Shown here: piece after piece, positions 7,038-14,305 of the stretch
Layout of the letters: the number at the start of each line of letters is the position of its first letter
How positions within the stretch are numbered: the stretch's first letter is position 1
Origin: UMGS1498 sp900552335
Lineage (GTDB): Bacteria > Bacillota_I > Bacilli_A > RF39 > UBA660
Direction of reading: 5' to 3'
DNA length: 23,038 nt
NCBI GenBank assembly: GCA_902477075.1
Contig: CABSFU010000016.1
Coordinates: forward strand, 1 to 23,038
Program-made: the position numbers and the translations under genes
Notes under the pieces: generated by a model
Databases searched by the model: none
What the model was told of the DNA's origin: nothing
The model's input: only the letters and a program-made list of their open reading frames with translations

Positions 7038-8810
7038 ATGGAAAATCAAATCAATCAAACTACCATTAAAGAAATTAGATCTAGTGTAGATATTGTTGAT
7101 ATTATCTCACAGTATATCCCTCTAACCGCCAAAGGAAAAAACTTCTTTGGTGTTTGTCCTTTCCACGCTGATCATTCTCCTAGTATGAGTGTTTCAAGAG
7201 AAAAACAGATTTATACATGTTTTTCTTGTGGCGCTAGTGGTAATGTTATCAATTTTGTGATGGATTATGAAAATATTGGTTTCAAAGAGGCTTTAAAAAA
7301 AATAGCTGATTATGCTGGTATTCCTATTGATATTGGAAACGTCAAAAAAAGTGTTAATAAAAATCAAAAATTGTATGATATTTTTGAAATTAGTCAAAAA
7401 ATATATCAAAATAATTTAAACACAGAGGTTGGATTAAAAGCTAAAAATTATTTAAAAGATAGACAAATCAATAATACCATTATAAAAGAATTTGGAATTG
7501 GACTATCTTTAAAAGAAAATAAATTATTAACAAATATTTTACAAAAAAAAGGTTATAATGAAAAAGAAATGGTAGATAGTGGGTTAATTGGTAATGGAAC
7601 AAATGGCCTACATGATATTTATTACAACCGAATTATGTTTCCTTTATATGATTTGAATGGTCAAGTCGTAGGATATAGTGGAAGAATCTATGATTCAAAT
7701 GATACTGCTAAATATGTAAACACCAAAGAAACAGCTATTTTTAAAAAAGGAGAACTTTTATATAATTACCATAAAGCAAAAGAAGAAGCTAGAAAAATAG
7801 GTAAGATTATCGTTATGGAAGGTTTTATGGATGTAATAGCGGCTTATAAAATCGGTATCAAAAATGTAGTAGCAACCATGGGTACTGCCGTTACATCTAA
7901 TCAAGCAAATCTTTTAAAAAGAATGGCAAAAGAAATTATTCTATGTTTTGATGGTGATGCTGCAGGAGCTAAGGCTACTTACTCTTGTATTGAAGAATTA
8001 GCAAAATTAGACGTGACTCCAAAGGTCGTTCGTTTAGAAGAAAACCTAGACCCTGATGAGTATATCAAAAAATATGGTAATCAATTCTTAGATAAAATAG
8101 AAAATCCAATTAACATAATGGACTTTAAATTAAATTATTTAAAAAAAGATACCAATCTAAAAGATAATATAGAATATTCTAATTATATTTTGACAGTTCT
8201 AAAAGAAGTTCAAAAGATAGATGATGTTATTTTAAAAGAGTTAACTTTACAGAAATTATCAGAAGAAAGTCATTTAGGACTTGACATTTTAAAAGAAAAA
8301 TTAGAAAATATGAGCGAGTCAAAAAAGCCTGTAGAGATAGAAATAGTAAAACCAGAAGTAGAAAAAAAGGTAACAGCTTCTTTTAAAGCAGAACAATCTC
8401 TAATGTATTATTTAATTCAACACAAAGAAGTTGTGACAATTTTTCATAATAGCAAAATTATTTTACAAACAGATCGTTATCGTACTTTAGCTTTTGAAAT
8501 CATCAATTTGGCAAGGCAAGGAGATATTCAAATAGCTGATTTATTATTAACCTTCTCCGAAAATGAAGAATATAGAAAAACAATTTCTGAATTATTATCG
8601 TTACACTTAAAAGATGAATATACAAAAGAAGAAATATTAGGCTATATTTATACAATAAAATTACATAATATAAAAATAGAGAAAAAAAGATTAAAAGAAC
8701 TAATGCATACTGTACTCGATAAAACAGAAAAAAACGAAATAGCAAAAAAAATAGTAGACTTAACCATGGAAGAACAAGAGATTAAGAAAGAGGGATATTA
8801 TGGTAAATGA
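7038..8810 (+). CDS. dnaG: DNA primase DnaG
   Basis: Synthesises RNA primers at the replication fork. The N-terminal CHC2 zinc ribbon is visible as CPFH followed by C-x2-C (YTCFSCGASGN). The RNA polymerase domain follows, with the TOPRIM motifs VMEGFMDV and CFDGDAAG (catalytic Glu and Asp pair). The last ~150 residues are helical and correspond to the DnaB-binding domain. Length is 590 residues, normal for the family. The ATG at 7038 is chosen because GGAGG (7026-7030) is ideally spaced; an in-frame GTG at 7017 has no ribosome site. It overlaps rpoD by 11 bp, the classic macromolecular-synthesis arrangement without rpsU. Confidence 0.96.
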   Translation: MENQINQTTIKEIRSSVDIVDIISQYIPLTAKGKNFFGVCPFHADHSPSMSVSREKQIYTCFSCGASGNVINFVMDYENIGFKEALKKIADYAGIPIDIGNVKKSVNKNQKLYDIFEISQKIYQNNLNTEVGLKAKNYLKDRQINNTIIKEFGIGLSLKENKLLTNILQKKGYNEKEMVDSGLIGNGTNGLHDIYYNRIMFPLYDLNGQVVGYSGRIYDSNDTAKYVNTKETAIFKKGELLYNYHKAKEEARKIGKIIVMEGFMDVIAAYKIGIKNVVATMGTAVTSNQANLLKRMAKEIILCFDGDAAGAKATYSCIEELAKLDVTPKVVRLEENLDPDEYIKKYGNQFLDKIENPINIMDFKLNYLKKDTNLKDNIEYSNYILTVLKEVQKIDDVILKELTLQKLSEESHLGLDILKEKLENMSESKKPVEIEIVKPEVEKKVTASFKAEQSLMYYLIQHKEVVTIFHNSKIILQTDRYRTLAFEIINLARQGDIQIADLLLTFSENEEYRKTISELLSLHLKDEYTKEEILGYIYTIKLHNIKIEKKRLKELMHTVLDKTEKNEIAKKIVDLTMEEQEIKKEGYYGK

Positions 8811-9888
8811 AATTAAAACTTTTGAACAAAGAAAAGAAGAATTAGTCAAAAAAGGAAAAGAATCAGGATTTATTACTTATGAAGAATTAGCTAATGCTTT
8901 AAAAGGTTTAGAATTAGATGCAGACTCATTAGATGATTTATACAATACATTTAATGAACATAGTATTGCAATTGTATCGGAAGATGAAGCTGGTTCTACA
9001 GATGAAGGAGGGGCAACACCTTTATTATTAGACGATGATACTTTAACAAAAGATTTAACCATTAATGACCCTGTCAGAATGTACCTAAAAGAAATTGGTC
9101 AAATTAAATTACTTTCTATGGAAGAAGAATTAGAATTATCTGATCGTATTTTACAAGGCGATGAAGAAGCAAAACGTACTTTAGCAGAAGCTAATTTAAG
9201 ATTGGTTGTTAGTATCGCTAAAAGATATGTTGGACGTGGTATGCTTTTCTTAGACTTAATTCAAGAAGGAAATATTGGTCTAATGAAGGCAGTTGATAAA
9301 TTTGATGTTGGAAAAGGATTTAAGTTTTCAACCTATGCAACTTGGTGGATTCGTCAAGCTATTACAAGAGCCATTGCTGATCAAGCTAGGACAATACGTG
9401 TTCCTGTTCACATGGTAGAAACCATTAATAAATTAGCACGTATTCAAAGACAATTAACACTAGAATTAAATCGTGAACCAACCGAAGAAGAATTAGCGGA
9501 AAAAATGCACACTACAGTTGATAAAATAAGAGATATTTATAAAATCAGTCAAGAACCAGTTAGTTTAGAAACACCAATTGGAGAAGAAGAAGATTCTCAC
9601 TTAGGCGATTTTATTAAAGATGAAAGAAATGTTTCACCAGAAGAATATGCTACAAATGAAATGCTAAAGGATGAAATATCTAAGGTTTTACTTACTCTAA
9701 CAGAAAGAGAAGAAAAAGTAATTCGTTTACGTTTTGGATTAGAAGATGGAAAATCTAGAACACTAGAAGAAGTAGGACAGTTATTTGGTGTAACACGTGA
9801 AAGAATTCGTCAAATAGAAGCTAAAGCTCTTCGAAAACTACGACATCCAAGTCGTTCTCGCAAATTAAAAGATTATATGGGAGAATAA
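8800..9888 (+). CDS. rpoD: Primary sigma factor RpoD/SigA
   Basis: The housekeeping sigma-70 factor, 362 residues. A short acidic region 1.1 occupies ~1-75. Region 1.2 begins at DPVRMYLKEIG. Regions 2.1-2.4 contain EANLRLVVSIAKRYVGRG, DLIQEGNIGLMKAV, FSTYATWWIRQAI and the -10-recognising ITRAIADQARTIR. Region 3 starts at VPVHMVETINKL. Region 4.2, the -35-recognising helix-turn-helix, is GVTRERIRQIEAKALRKLRH. Residues are near-identical to Bacillota SigA, which agrees with the TTGACA/TATAAT promoters in this window. Its ATG lies inside the end of dnaG and has its own AGAGGGAT ribosome site, so it is cotranscribed with dnaG. Confidence 0.97.
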   Translation: MVNEIKTFEQRKEELVKKGKESGFITYEELANALKGLELDADSLDDLYNTFNEHSIAIVSEDEAGSTDEGGATPLLLDDDTLTKDLTINDPVRMYLKEIGQIKLLSMEEELELSDRILQGDEEAKRTLAEANLRLVVSIAKRYVGRGMLFLDLIQEGNIGLMKAVDKFDVGKGFKFSTYATWWIRQAITRAIADQARTIRVPVHMVETINKLARIQRQLTLELNREPTEEELAEKMHTTVDKIRDIYKISQEPVSLETPIGEEEDSHLGDFIKDERNVSPEEYATNEMLKDEISKVLLTLTEREEKVIRLRFGLEDGKSRTLEEVGQLFGVTRERIRQIEAKALRKLRHPSRSRKLKDYMGE

Positions 9889-10571
9889 TGCTAGGTACTA
9901 GATTAAAAACAATTGCCTCCTTTATTGATTCCGAAGATGAAGTAATTGATGTTGGATGTGATCATGCACTTTTAGATATTTATCTTACTCTGTACAATCA
10001 CAATAAATGTCTTGCTACAGATATTAGCGAAGGTGCTTTAAAGCAGGCAAAATCGAATATTTATCATTATGGACTTACTGGTCAAATCAAAGTTCAAGTA
10101 GGAAATGGTTTACAAAATATTCAAAATTTAAAAGACAAAGTAATTGTAATAGCCGGTATGGGAACGGAAACAATTTTAGAAATTTTAAATGATGATCGCA
10201 TTTATGAGGCAAAATGCATTGTTATTTCCACTCATACAGAACTTAGATTGCTTCGCAGAAAAATGGTTCAAAAGGGCTTTAAAATAGTAGAAGAAAAAGT
10301 AGCACTAGAAAATTACAAATTTTATGTAGTAATTAAATTTGTAAAGGGAAGAAAAAGATATACCGCTAGAGAATGCTATTTGGGACCTATTTTAAAAGAT
10401 GACCCCAGTTATGAAGTAATGCGCTATTATGAATCTTTATATTATGAAAATATTAATATATTAAAAAAAATACCCGATCGATACATTCAAAAAAGAAAAC
10501 CTTTTTTGAAAAATAGGGATTGGATACTTGAAATTATAGGAAAAAAGTTGGGCCCACATCATTGGAAGTAG
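9888..10571 (+). CDS. trmK: TrmK: tRNA (adenine22-N1)-methyltransferase
   Basis: SAM-dependent enzyme making m1A22 in the D-loop of tRNAs. It starts MLGTRLKTIASFI, then the Rossmann motif DVGCDHALLDIYL, a second SAM-binding acidic position ATDISEGALKQAK, the stretch VGNGLQNI and the motif IAGMGTETILEIL, all diagnostic of the TrmK/YqfN family. Length is 227 residues, normal. The ATG overlaps the rpoD stop by one base (TAATG), with GGGAG just upstream, so it is the last gene of the dnaG-rpoD operon, as in Bacillus. Its 3' end overlaps the opposing YqfQ-like gene by 38 bp. Confidence 0.93.
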   Translation: MLGTRLKTIASFIDSEDEVIDVGCDHALLDIYLTLYNHNKCLATDISEGALKQAKSNIYHYGLTGQIKVQVGNGLQNIQNLKDKVIVIAGMGTETILEILNDDRIYEAKCIVISTHTELRLLRRKMVQKGFKIVEEKVALENYKFYVVIKFVKGRKRYTARECYLGPILKDDPSYEVMRYYESLYYENINILKKIPDRYIQKRKPFLKNRDWILEIIGKKLGPHHWK

Positions 10572-10860
10572 TAATTACTTCTTTTTTTTCTTCTACATTA
10601 TTTTTTTCATTTTCTTTTTTAGGTGTATCTACCTTTTTAAATTCATTCATTACTTGAAACATTGTTTTAGCATTTTTTATAACAGGATTGATTTGTTTTA
10701 CAAGTGGAATTGCTTGATTAGCAAAATTTACTACTTTTCCGGTACCAGATAATATAGAAGAAAAAGTAATGCCTTTGCCTCCTAACAATCGTGAAAATAA
10801 GCCTGTACTAGGTTGTGCTGCAGTAGCATAGGGAACAAAATAAGGATTATAGTAATTCAT
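10534..10860 (-). CDS. YqfQ/VrrA-like small protein
   Basis: A 108-residue protein with a Tyr/Pro/Asn-rich N-terminus, then a Gly-rich LFSRLLGGKG, a helical middle (residues ~37-75) and a charged Lys/Glu/Asn tail. The pattern SILSGTGKVVNFANQAIPLV followed by INPVIKNAKTMFQVMNEFKK resembles the conserved C-terminal block of Bacillus YqfQ (variable-tip prolines, then mutually spaced VQQYGP-like and KN-P residues). In B. subtilis yqfQ lies in the same neighbourhood as trmK (yqfN), which supports the call. Biochemical function is unknown. A strong AAAGGAG ribosome site precedes the ATG and a TATAAT (complement of 10880-10885) lies upstream. The last 13 codons are antisense to trmK. Confidence 0.6.
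   Translation of the reverse strand: MNYYNPYFVPYATAAQPSTGLFSRLLGGKGITFSSILSGTGKVVNFANQAIPLVKQINPVIKNAKTMFQVMNEFKKVDTPKKENEKNNVEEKKEVITTSNDVGPTFFL
10564..10589 (+). terminator. Terminator of the dnaG-rpoD-trmK operon
   Basis: GAAGTA (10565-10570) pairs with TACTTC (10576-10581), optionally closed by a G-T pair, with a 5-nt loop and eight T (10582-10589). The trmK TAG stop is within the hairpin. The element lies wholly inside the coding sequence of the minus-strand YqfQ-like gene. Confidence 0.7.
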
Positions 10861-10904
10861 ATATACTCCTTTCTAAAATATTATATGAACTTTACAAAAA
10901 ATGT

Positions 10905-10932
10905 TTTACAAAATACAAAATTATGTTATAAT
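10905..10932 (+). promoter_or_regulatory. Promoter of the pilus platform/prepilin peptidase operon
   Basis: TTTACA (10905-10910), 16-nt spacer, TATAAT (10927-10932) with an upstream TG forming an extended -10. A TATAAT for the divergent YqfQ-like gene lies on the other strand at 10880-10885. Confidence 0.6.
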
Positions 10933-10976
10933 TTTATTAGTATAAAAGAATAGGGAGATTAGGCGGTGTCTTATAT

Positions 10977-13025
10977 ATGCAAAAACCAGTATATTTATTG
11001 CCATTTATTTTTGTGTATAAAATTGTGTTTGCAATCTTAAAATTGCCTTTTTTGTGGGTACGTTATTTTGCATTAGGATCTTTTTATGTAATTAATAAAA
11101 TGGTTCGTCTAGTAGAAATTAACTTAAAAGGTTTTATTTGGATATGTTATTTCTTATATGATGCTTGTAAACATTTTATAAAAGGTATTTTATTTTGTGG
11201 CAAAGCACTCATGAATTTATTTGGTAAATCTGAAAAACAACCAGAAATTTCTGCAAAACCTATAGTTCAACCAAAAGCAGAAGAGCCTAAAAAAGATCAG
11301 ACACTTCATTTTGATTTAAAAGAAGAACCAAAAATAGAAGAAAAATTAGTGGCAAGTATAGAACCTGAACAATCAAGTGAACCAAAAGAGGAAATAGTAG
11401 AAAAGGTAACAGAAAAAGAATTAAAAAAATTAGAAAAACAGAAATTAAAAGTTCAAAGAAAAATTGTTAAAGAACAAGAAAAACAAGCTAAGTTAGCACT
11501 TGATGAAGAAAAATTTAAAAGAAAAGAAGAAGCTAGAATTTTAAAAGCAGAAAAGAGTAAAGAAAAGAAGCAAAAAGAAAATGATAGCTATATTAATAGT
11601 GATGTTGATATTTCAGGACCAAAATTATCAACAAAATTGAAAAAGATAGGCGCTATATTCTTAGGAATTCCTGCAGCAATTAAGAACAAAATTGTTAATA
11701 ATGACTTTGCAAAACATAGCAGAAATCAAAAAATGATGCAAAAAGAAGCTCTATTAATTAATTTTGAAGGGGAAGATGCTGAAAAAAGTGATGTTAAACT
11801 ATTATATGAATATGTAGCTAAAAATAAAGAAGGACAAGTTGTAAAAGGGTATTTTGAAGCCTTCTCAAAAGTAGAAGTACATTCTTACTTATTAAGTGAA
11901 GGTTTTGAAGTATATAGTATTCGTACCAATAAATGGATTCAGTTATTACATCAAAATCGTGCTACAAACCATACCAAGATCAAGACAAAAGATTTAATTT
12001 TCTTTTTAACTCAGTTATCTACTTATTTAAAAGCTGGTATTACTTTAGTAGAATCATTAAAGATTTTAGCAAAACAATTTAAACAAAAAAGTTATAAAAA
12101 AATATTTGAGAGCATTGTATATGACTTAACAACTGGTGATAACTTAAGTGATGCTTTATTAAAACAAAATGTTGCATTTCCAAGGCTTTTAATCAACATG
12201 GTTAAAACAGCTGAAATGACTGGTGAATTACCAGAAGTATTAGATGATATGGCTGAGTATTATACAGAAACAGAAAGAACTAGAAAACAAATGATTACAG
12301 CTTTGATGTACCCATCTATTGTATTCATTTTTGCAGCGGGTGTTATTACGTTTATTATGATGTTTGTAATACCACAATTTGTGGAAATCTATGAAACTAT
12401 GGATGCTTCTCAAATACCAGGATTTACTTTAGCTGTTATTGCAGTAAGTGAATTTATTCAAAATTATATTATATGGGTTCTAATTGGTATTATCATTTTT
12501 ATTCTATTATTTATGTATTTATATAAAAATGTGAAAGTATTTAGAACTATTTGTCAATGGATTTTAATGCATATTCCTGTCATTGGAACAACAGTTATTT
12601 ATAATGAAGTAACAATGTTCACTAAGACGTTCTCTTCTTTATTATCACATAATGTATTTATTACAGATAGTATGGAAGTATTAAATAAAATTACCAATAA
12701 TGAAATTTATAAAATGTTAATTTTAGATACGATTACTAATTTAGCAAAAGGTGAAAAAATATCAAAAGCTTTTGAAGGGCATTGGGCTTTTCCGCTACCA
12801 GCTTATGAAATGTTAGTAACAGGAGAAAAAACGGGTGAATTGGCTGAAATGATGGGAAAGGTTGCTACTTATTATCAAGATTTGCATAAAGAATCAGTAA
12901 CAAGAATAAAGACTTTTATAGAACCAATATTAACAGTTTTCCTAACTGCAGTAGTAGGTATAATTATTTTAGCTGTAATTATTCCAATGTTTAGTATGTA
13001 TGGTTCTATCCAAAGTTATGGATAA
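10977..13025 (+). CDS. Type IV pilus/competence platform protein (PilC/GspF/ComGB family) with long N-terminal extension
   Basis: Inner-membrane platform that couples the assembly ATPase to pilin polymerisation. The family core starts near residue 275 (LLYEYVAKNKEG, FEAFSKVEVHSYLLSEGFEV). It contains two T2SF repeats, beginning near 339 (DLIFFLTQLSTYLKAGITLV) and ~545 (TMFTKTFSSLLSHNVFITDS), each with the family's G-ELP or GEL motif. Membrane helices are visible near 447-470, 490-520 and 650-675. The first ~270 residues are unusual: two hydrophobic or amphipathic segments (4-36 and 42-78), then a Lys/Glu/Gln-rich probable coiled coil (~100-205). Normal relatives are ~350-400 residues; this has 682. 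The ribosome site (GGCGGTG) is weaker than its neighbours'. The prepilin peptidase follows 11 bp later. No ATPase gene is present nearby. Confidence 0.88.
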   Translation: MQKPVYLLPFIFVYKIVFAILKLPFLWVRYFALGSFYVINKMVRLVEINLKGFIWICYFLYDACKHFIKGILFCGKALMNLFGKSEKQPEISAKPIVQPKAEEPKKDQTLHFDLKEEPKIEEKLVASIEPEQSSEPKEEIVEKVTEKELKKLEKQKLKVQRKIVKEQEKQAKLALDEEKFKRKEEARILKAEKSKEKKQKENDSYINSDVDISGPKLSTKLKKIGAIFLGIPAAIKNKIVNNDFAKHSRNQKMMQKEALLINFEGEDAEKSDVKLLYEYVAKNKEGQVVKGYFEAFSKVEVHSYLLSEGFEVYSIRTNKWIQLLHQNRATNHTKIKTKDLIFFLTQLSTYLKAGITLVESLKILAKQFKQKSYKKIFESIVYDLTTGDNLSDALLKQNVAFPRLLINMVKTAEMTGELPEVLDDMAEYYTETERTRKQMITALMYPSIVFIFAAGVITFIMMFVIPQFVEIYETMDASQIPGFTLAVIAVSEFIQNYIIWVLIGIIIFILLFMYLYKNVKVFRTICQWILMHIPVIGTTVIYNEVTMFTKTFSSLLSHNVFITDSMEVLNKITNNEIYKMLILDTITNLAKGEKISKAFEGHWAFPLPAYEMLVTGEKTGELAEMMGKVATYYQDLHKESVTRIKTFIEPILTVFLTAVVGIIILAVIIPMFSMYGSIQSYG

Positions 13026-13036
13026 GAGGTGAGTTT

Positions 13037-13831
13037 ATGGAATTATATTATATGAGTATGTGTTTCATTTTTGGAATTGTACTAGGTTCTTTCTATAATG
13101 TAGTAGGGTACCGAGTTCCAAAACATCAATCATTAATTTATCCATCTTCACATTGTACCACTTGTAATCATAAACTAGGGGATAGTGAATTAGTCCCTGT
13201 TTTTTCTTATCTATTTCAAAAAGGTAAATGCAAACATTGTGGGGCAAAAATTTCACTATTCTATCCTTTATTTGAATTAACAACAGGAATTTTATTTGCT
13301 TTATCTTATTATGTTTATGGATTTGGAATACCTTTCTTCATTTCCATTGTATTTATTTCTATGCTGTTAATTGTTATTATTAGTGATTACCAAATGATGA
13401 TTATACCAGATGAAGTTTTAATATCTTCCAGTATTATTCTATTGATATTAAAATTTTTATCGGGTGGAGGAATCACTGTTCTTCATTCTTTGATTGATGG
13501 TGTTCTTTCGTTTTCTATCATGTTTTTGTTAAAAAAATTAGGTGATTTTTTATTTAAAAAAGAGTCAATGGGTGGAGGAGATATCAAACTTCTATTTACC
13601 TTTGGATTAGTCTTTGGATGGCAGATGAGCATCGTTTCCATTTTTATGGCCTCTTTTATAGCTTTACCATTTGCGATTTACTATACTATGAAGTATAAAA
13701 ATCAAAAATATGTAGAAGATGATGAAATACCAGAAAATAGTATTCCATTTGGACCATTTTTAGCAGTGTCTGCTATTTTGATAACGTTAACTCAGATGGA
13801 CATATCTATGCTTTTACAGATGTTTATGTAG
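13037..13831 (+). CDS. Type IV prepilin peptidase (PilD/ComC family, A24A)
   Basis: Membrane aspartyl protease that removes the leader of prepilins and usually N-methylates the new N-terminus. It begins with a helix and the family motif GSFYNVVGYRVP. The cytoplasmic zinc-binding domain is marked by Cys40, Cys43, Cys65 and Cys68. The catalytic Asp pair is Asp117 (ISDYQMMIIPDE) and Asp182 (GGGDIKL). Seven or eight hydrophobic helices fit 264 residues. It lies directly after the platform gene, with GAGGTGA spanning the upstream stop, so the two are cotranslated. A likely substrate begins at the right edge of the window. Confidence 0.94.
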   Translation: MELYYMSMCFIFGIVLGSFYNVVGYRVPKHQSLIYPSSHCTTCNHKLGDSELVPVFSYLFQKGKCKHCGAKISLFYPLFELTTGILFALSYYVYGFGIPFFISIVFISMLLIVIISDYQMMIIPDEVLISSSIILLILKFLSGGGITVLHSLIDGVLSFSIMFLLKKLGDFLFKKESMGGGDIKLLFTFGLVFGWQMSIVSIFMASFIALPFAIYYTMKYKNQKYVEDDEIPENSIPFGPFLAVSAILITLTQMDISMLLQMFM

Positions 13832-13866
13832 AATATTGAAAAAATATTCTTTTTTCTTTTCTTCTT
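13831..13866 (+). terminator. Terminator of the platform/peptidase operon
   Basis: GAATATT (13831-13837) pairs perfectly with AATATTC (13843-13849) around GAAAA, followed by a long T-rich tract. The stem begins at the last base of the TAG stop. Confidence 0.8.
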
Positions 13867-13872
13867 TTTTGA

Positions 13873-13878
13873 TATACT
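13873..13878 (+). promoter_or_regulatory. -10 element of the Smr gene
   Basis: TATACT, 17 nt before the ATG; the -35 region falls in the T-tract of the preceding terminator and is not recognisable. Confidence 0.45.
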
Positions 13879-13895
13879 ATTTAAGGTAGGTGATC

Positions 13896-14168
13896 ATGTT
13901 GAAAAAATTAGGTAATATATTATTTATAGATAGATTTCCAAAAATTGATTTGCATGGTCTAACCAGTGATATAGCAGCAGTAGAAGTAAATGATTTTATT
14001 TTAGAACAATTAAAATTAAAAAACGAAATTGTTGTGATTATTCATGGGAAAGGAAATGGCATTTTGAAAAATCGAGTTCATACGATTTTAAAATCAAATA
14101 AAAATGTCTTAGATTTTTGCCTTTATTACAACAACAATGGTTGTACAATTGTTCGCTTGAAAATTTGA
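13896..14168 (+). CDS. Stand-alone Smr-domain protein
   Basis: A 90-residue protein consisting almost only of the small MutS-related domain found at the C-terminus of MutS2. It shows the LDLHG-type motif (KIDLHGLTS) with the following helix, the VIIHGKGNGILKNRV loop (H-G-x-G-x-G) and a C-terminal strand ending GCTIVRL. Smr domains are nicking endonucleases or RNA/ribosome-associated nucleases; which applies here cannot be read. An in-frame GTG at 13890 is part of the AGGTGAT ribosome site and is rejected; a TTG at 13899 is a possible alternative to the ATG. It is expressed from its own promoter and its stop overlaps the promoter of the next operon. Confidence 0.87.
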   Translation: MLKKLGNILFIDRFPKIDLHGLTSDIAAVEVNDFILEQLKLKNEIVVIIHGKGNGILKNRVHTILKSNKNVLDFCLYYNNNGCTIVRLKI

Positions 14169-14193
14169 CAAATTCCTTATTTTATGGTATTAT
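14162..14193 (+). promoter_or_regulatory. Upstream sigma-A promoter P1 of the envelope operon, with palindrome
   Basis: TTGACA (14165-14170), 17-nt spacer, TATTAT (14188-14193). The -35 hexamer lies in the palindrome AATTTG-A-CAAATT (14162-14174), an exact copy of which recurs 82 bp downstream. The TGA stop of the Smr gene is inside the -35. Confidence 0.75.
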
Positions 14194-14243
14194 TTAAGCA
14201 CAACAAAGAAATTTGGCATCCAATGAAAAAAGATAATCAGATA

Positions 14244-14275
14244 AATTTGACAAATTAAAAGAACTATGTTATCAT
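14244..14275 (+). promoter_or_regulatory. Downstream sigma-A promoter P2 of the envelope operon, with palindrome
   Basis: TTGACA (14247-14252), 17-nt spacer, TATCAT (14270-14275). The -35 again lies in AATTTG-A-CAAATT (14244-14256). The predicted start, near 14282, leaves a leader of ~24 nt with GGGGGG as ribosome site. Confidence 0.8.
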
Positions 14276-14305
14276 AGCGTGCGTAAATTCAAAGGGGGGT
14301 TATTT

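Noticed and set aside
14194..14243. Riboswitch or small RNA between the two tandem promoters
   Set aside because: Only a 4-bp TTGG/CCAA stem is visible; no known riboswitch architecture and no U-tailed terminator.
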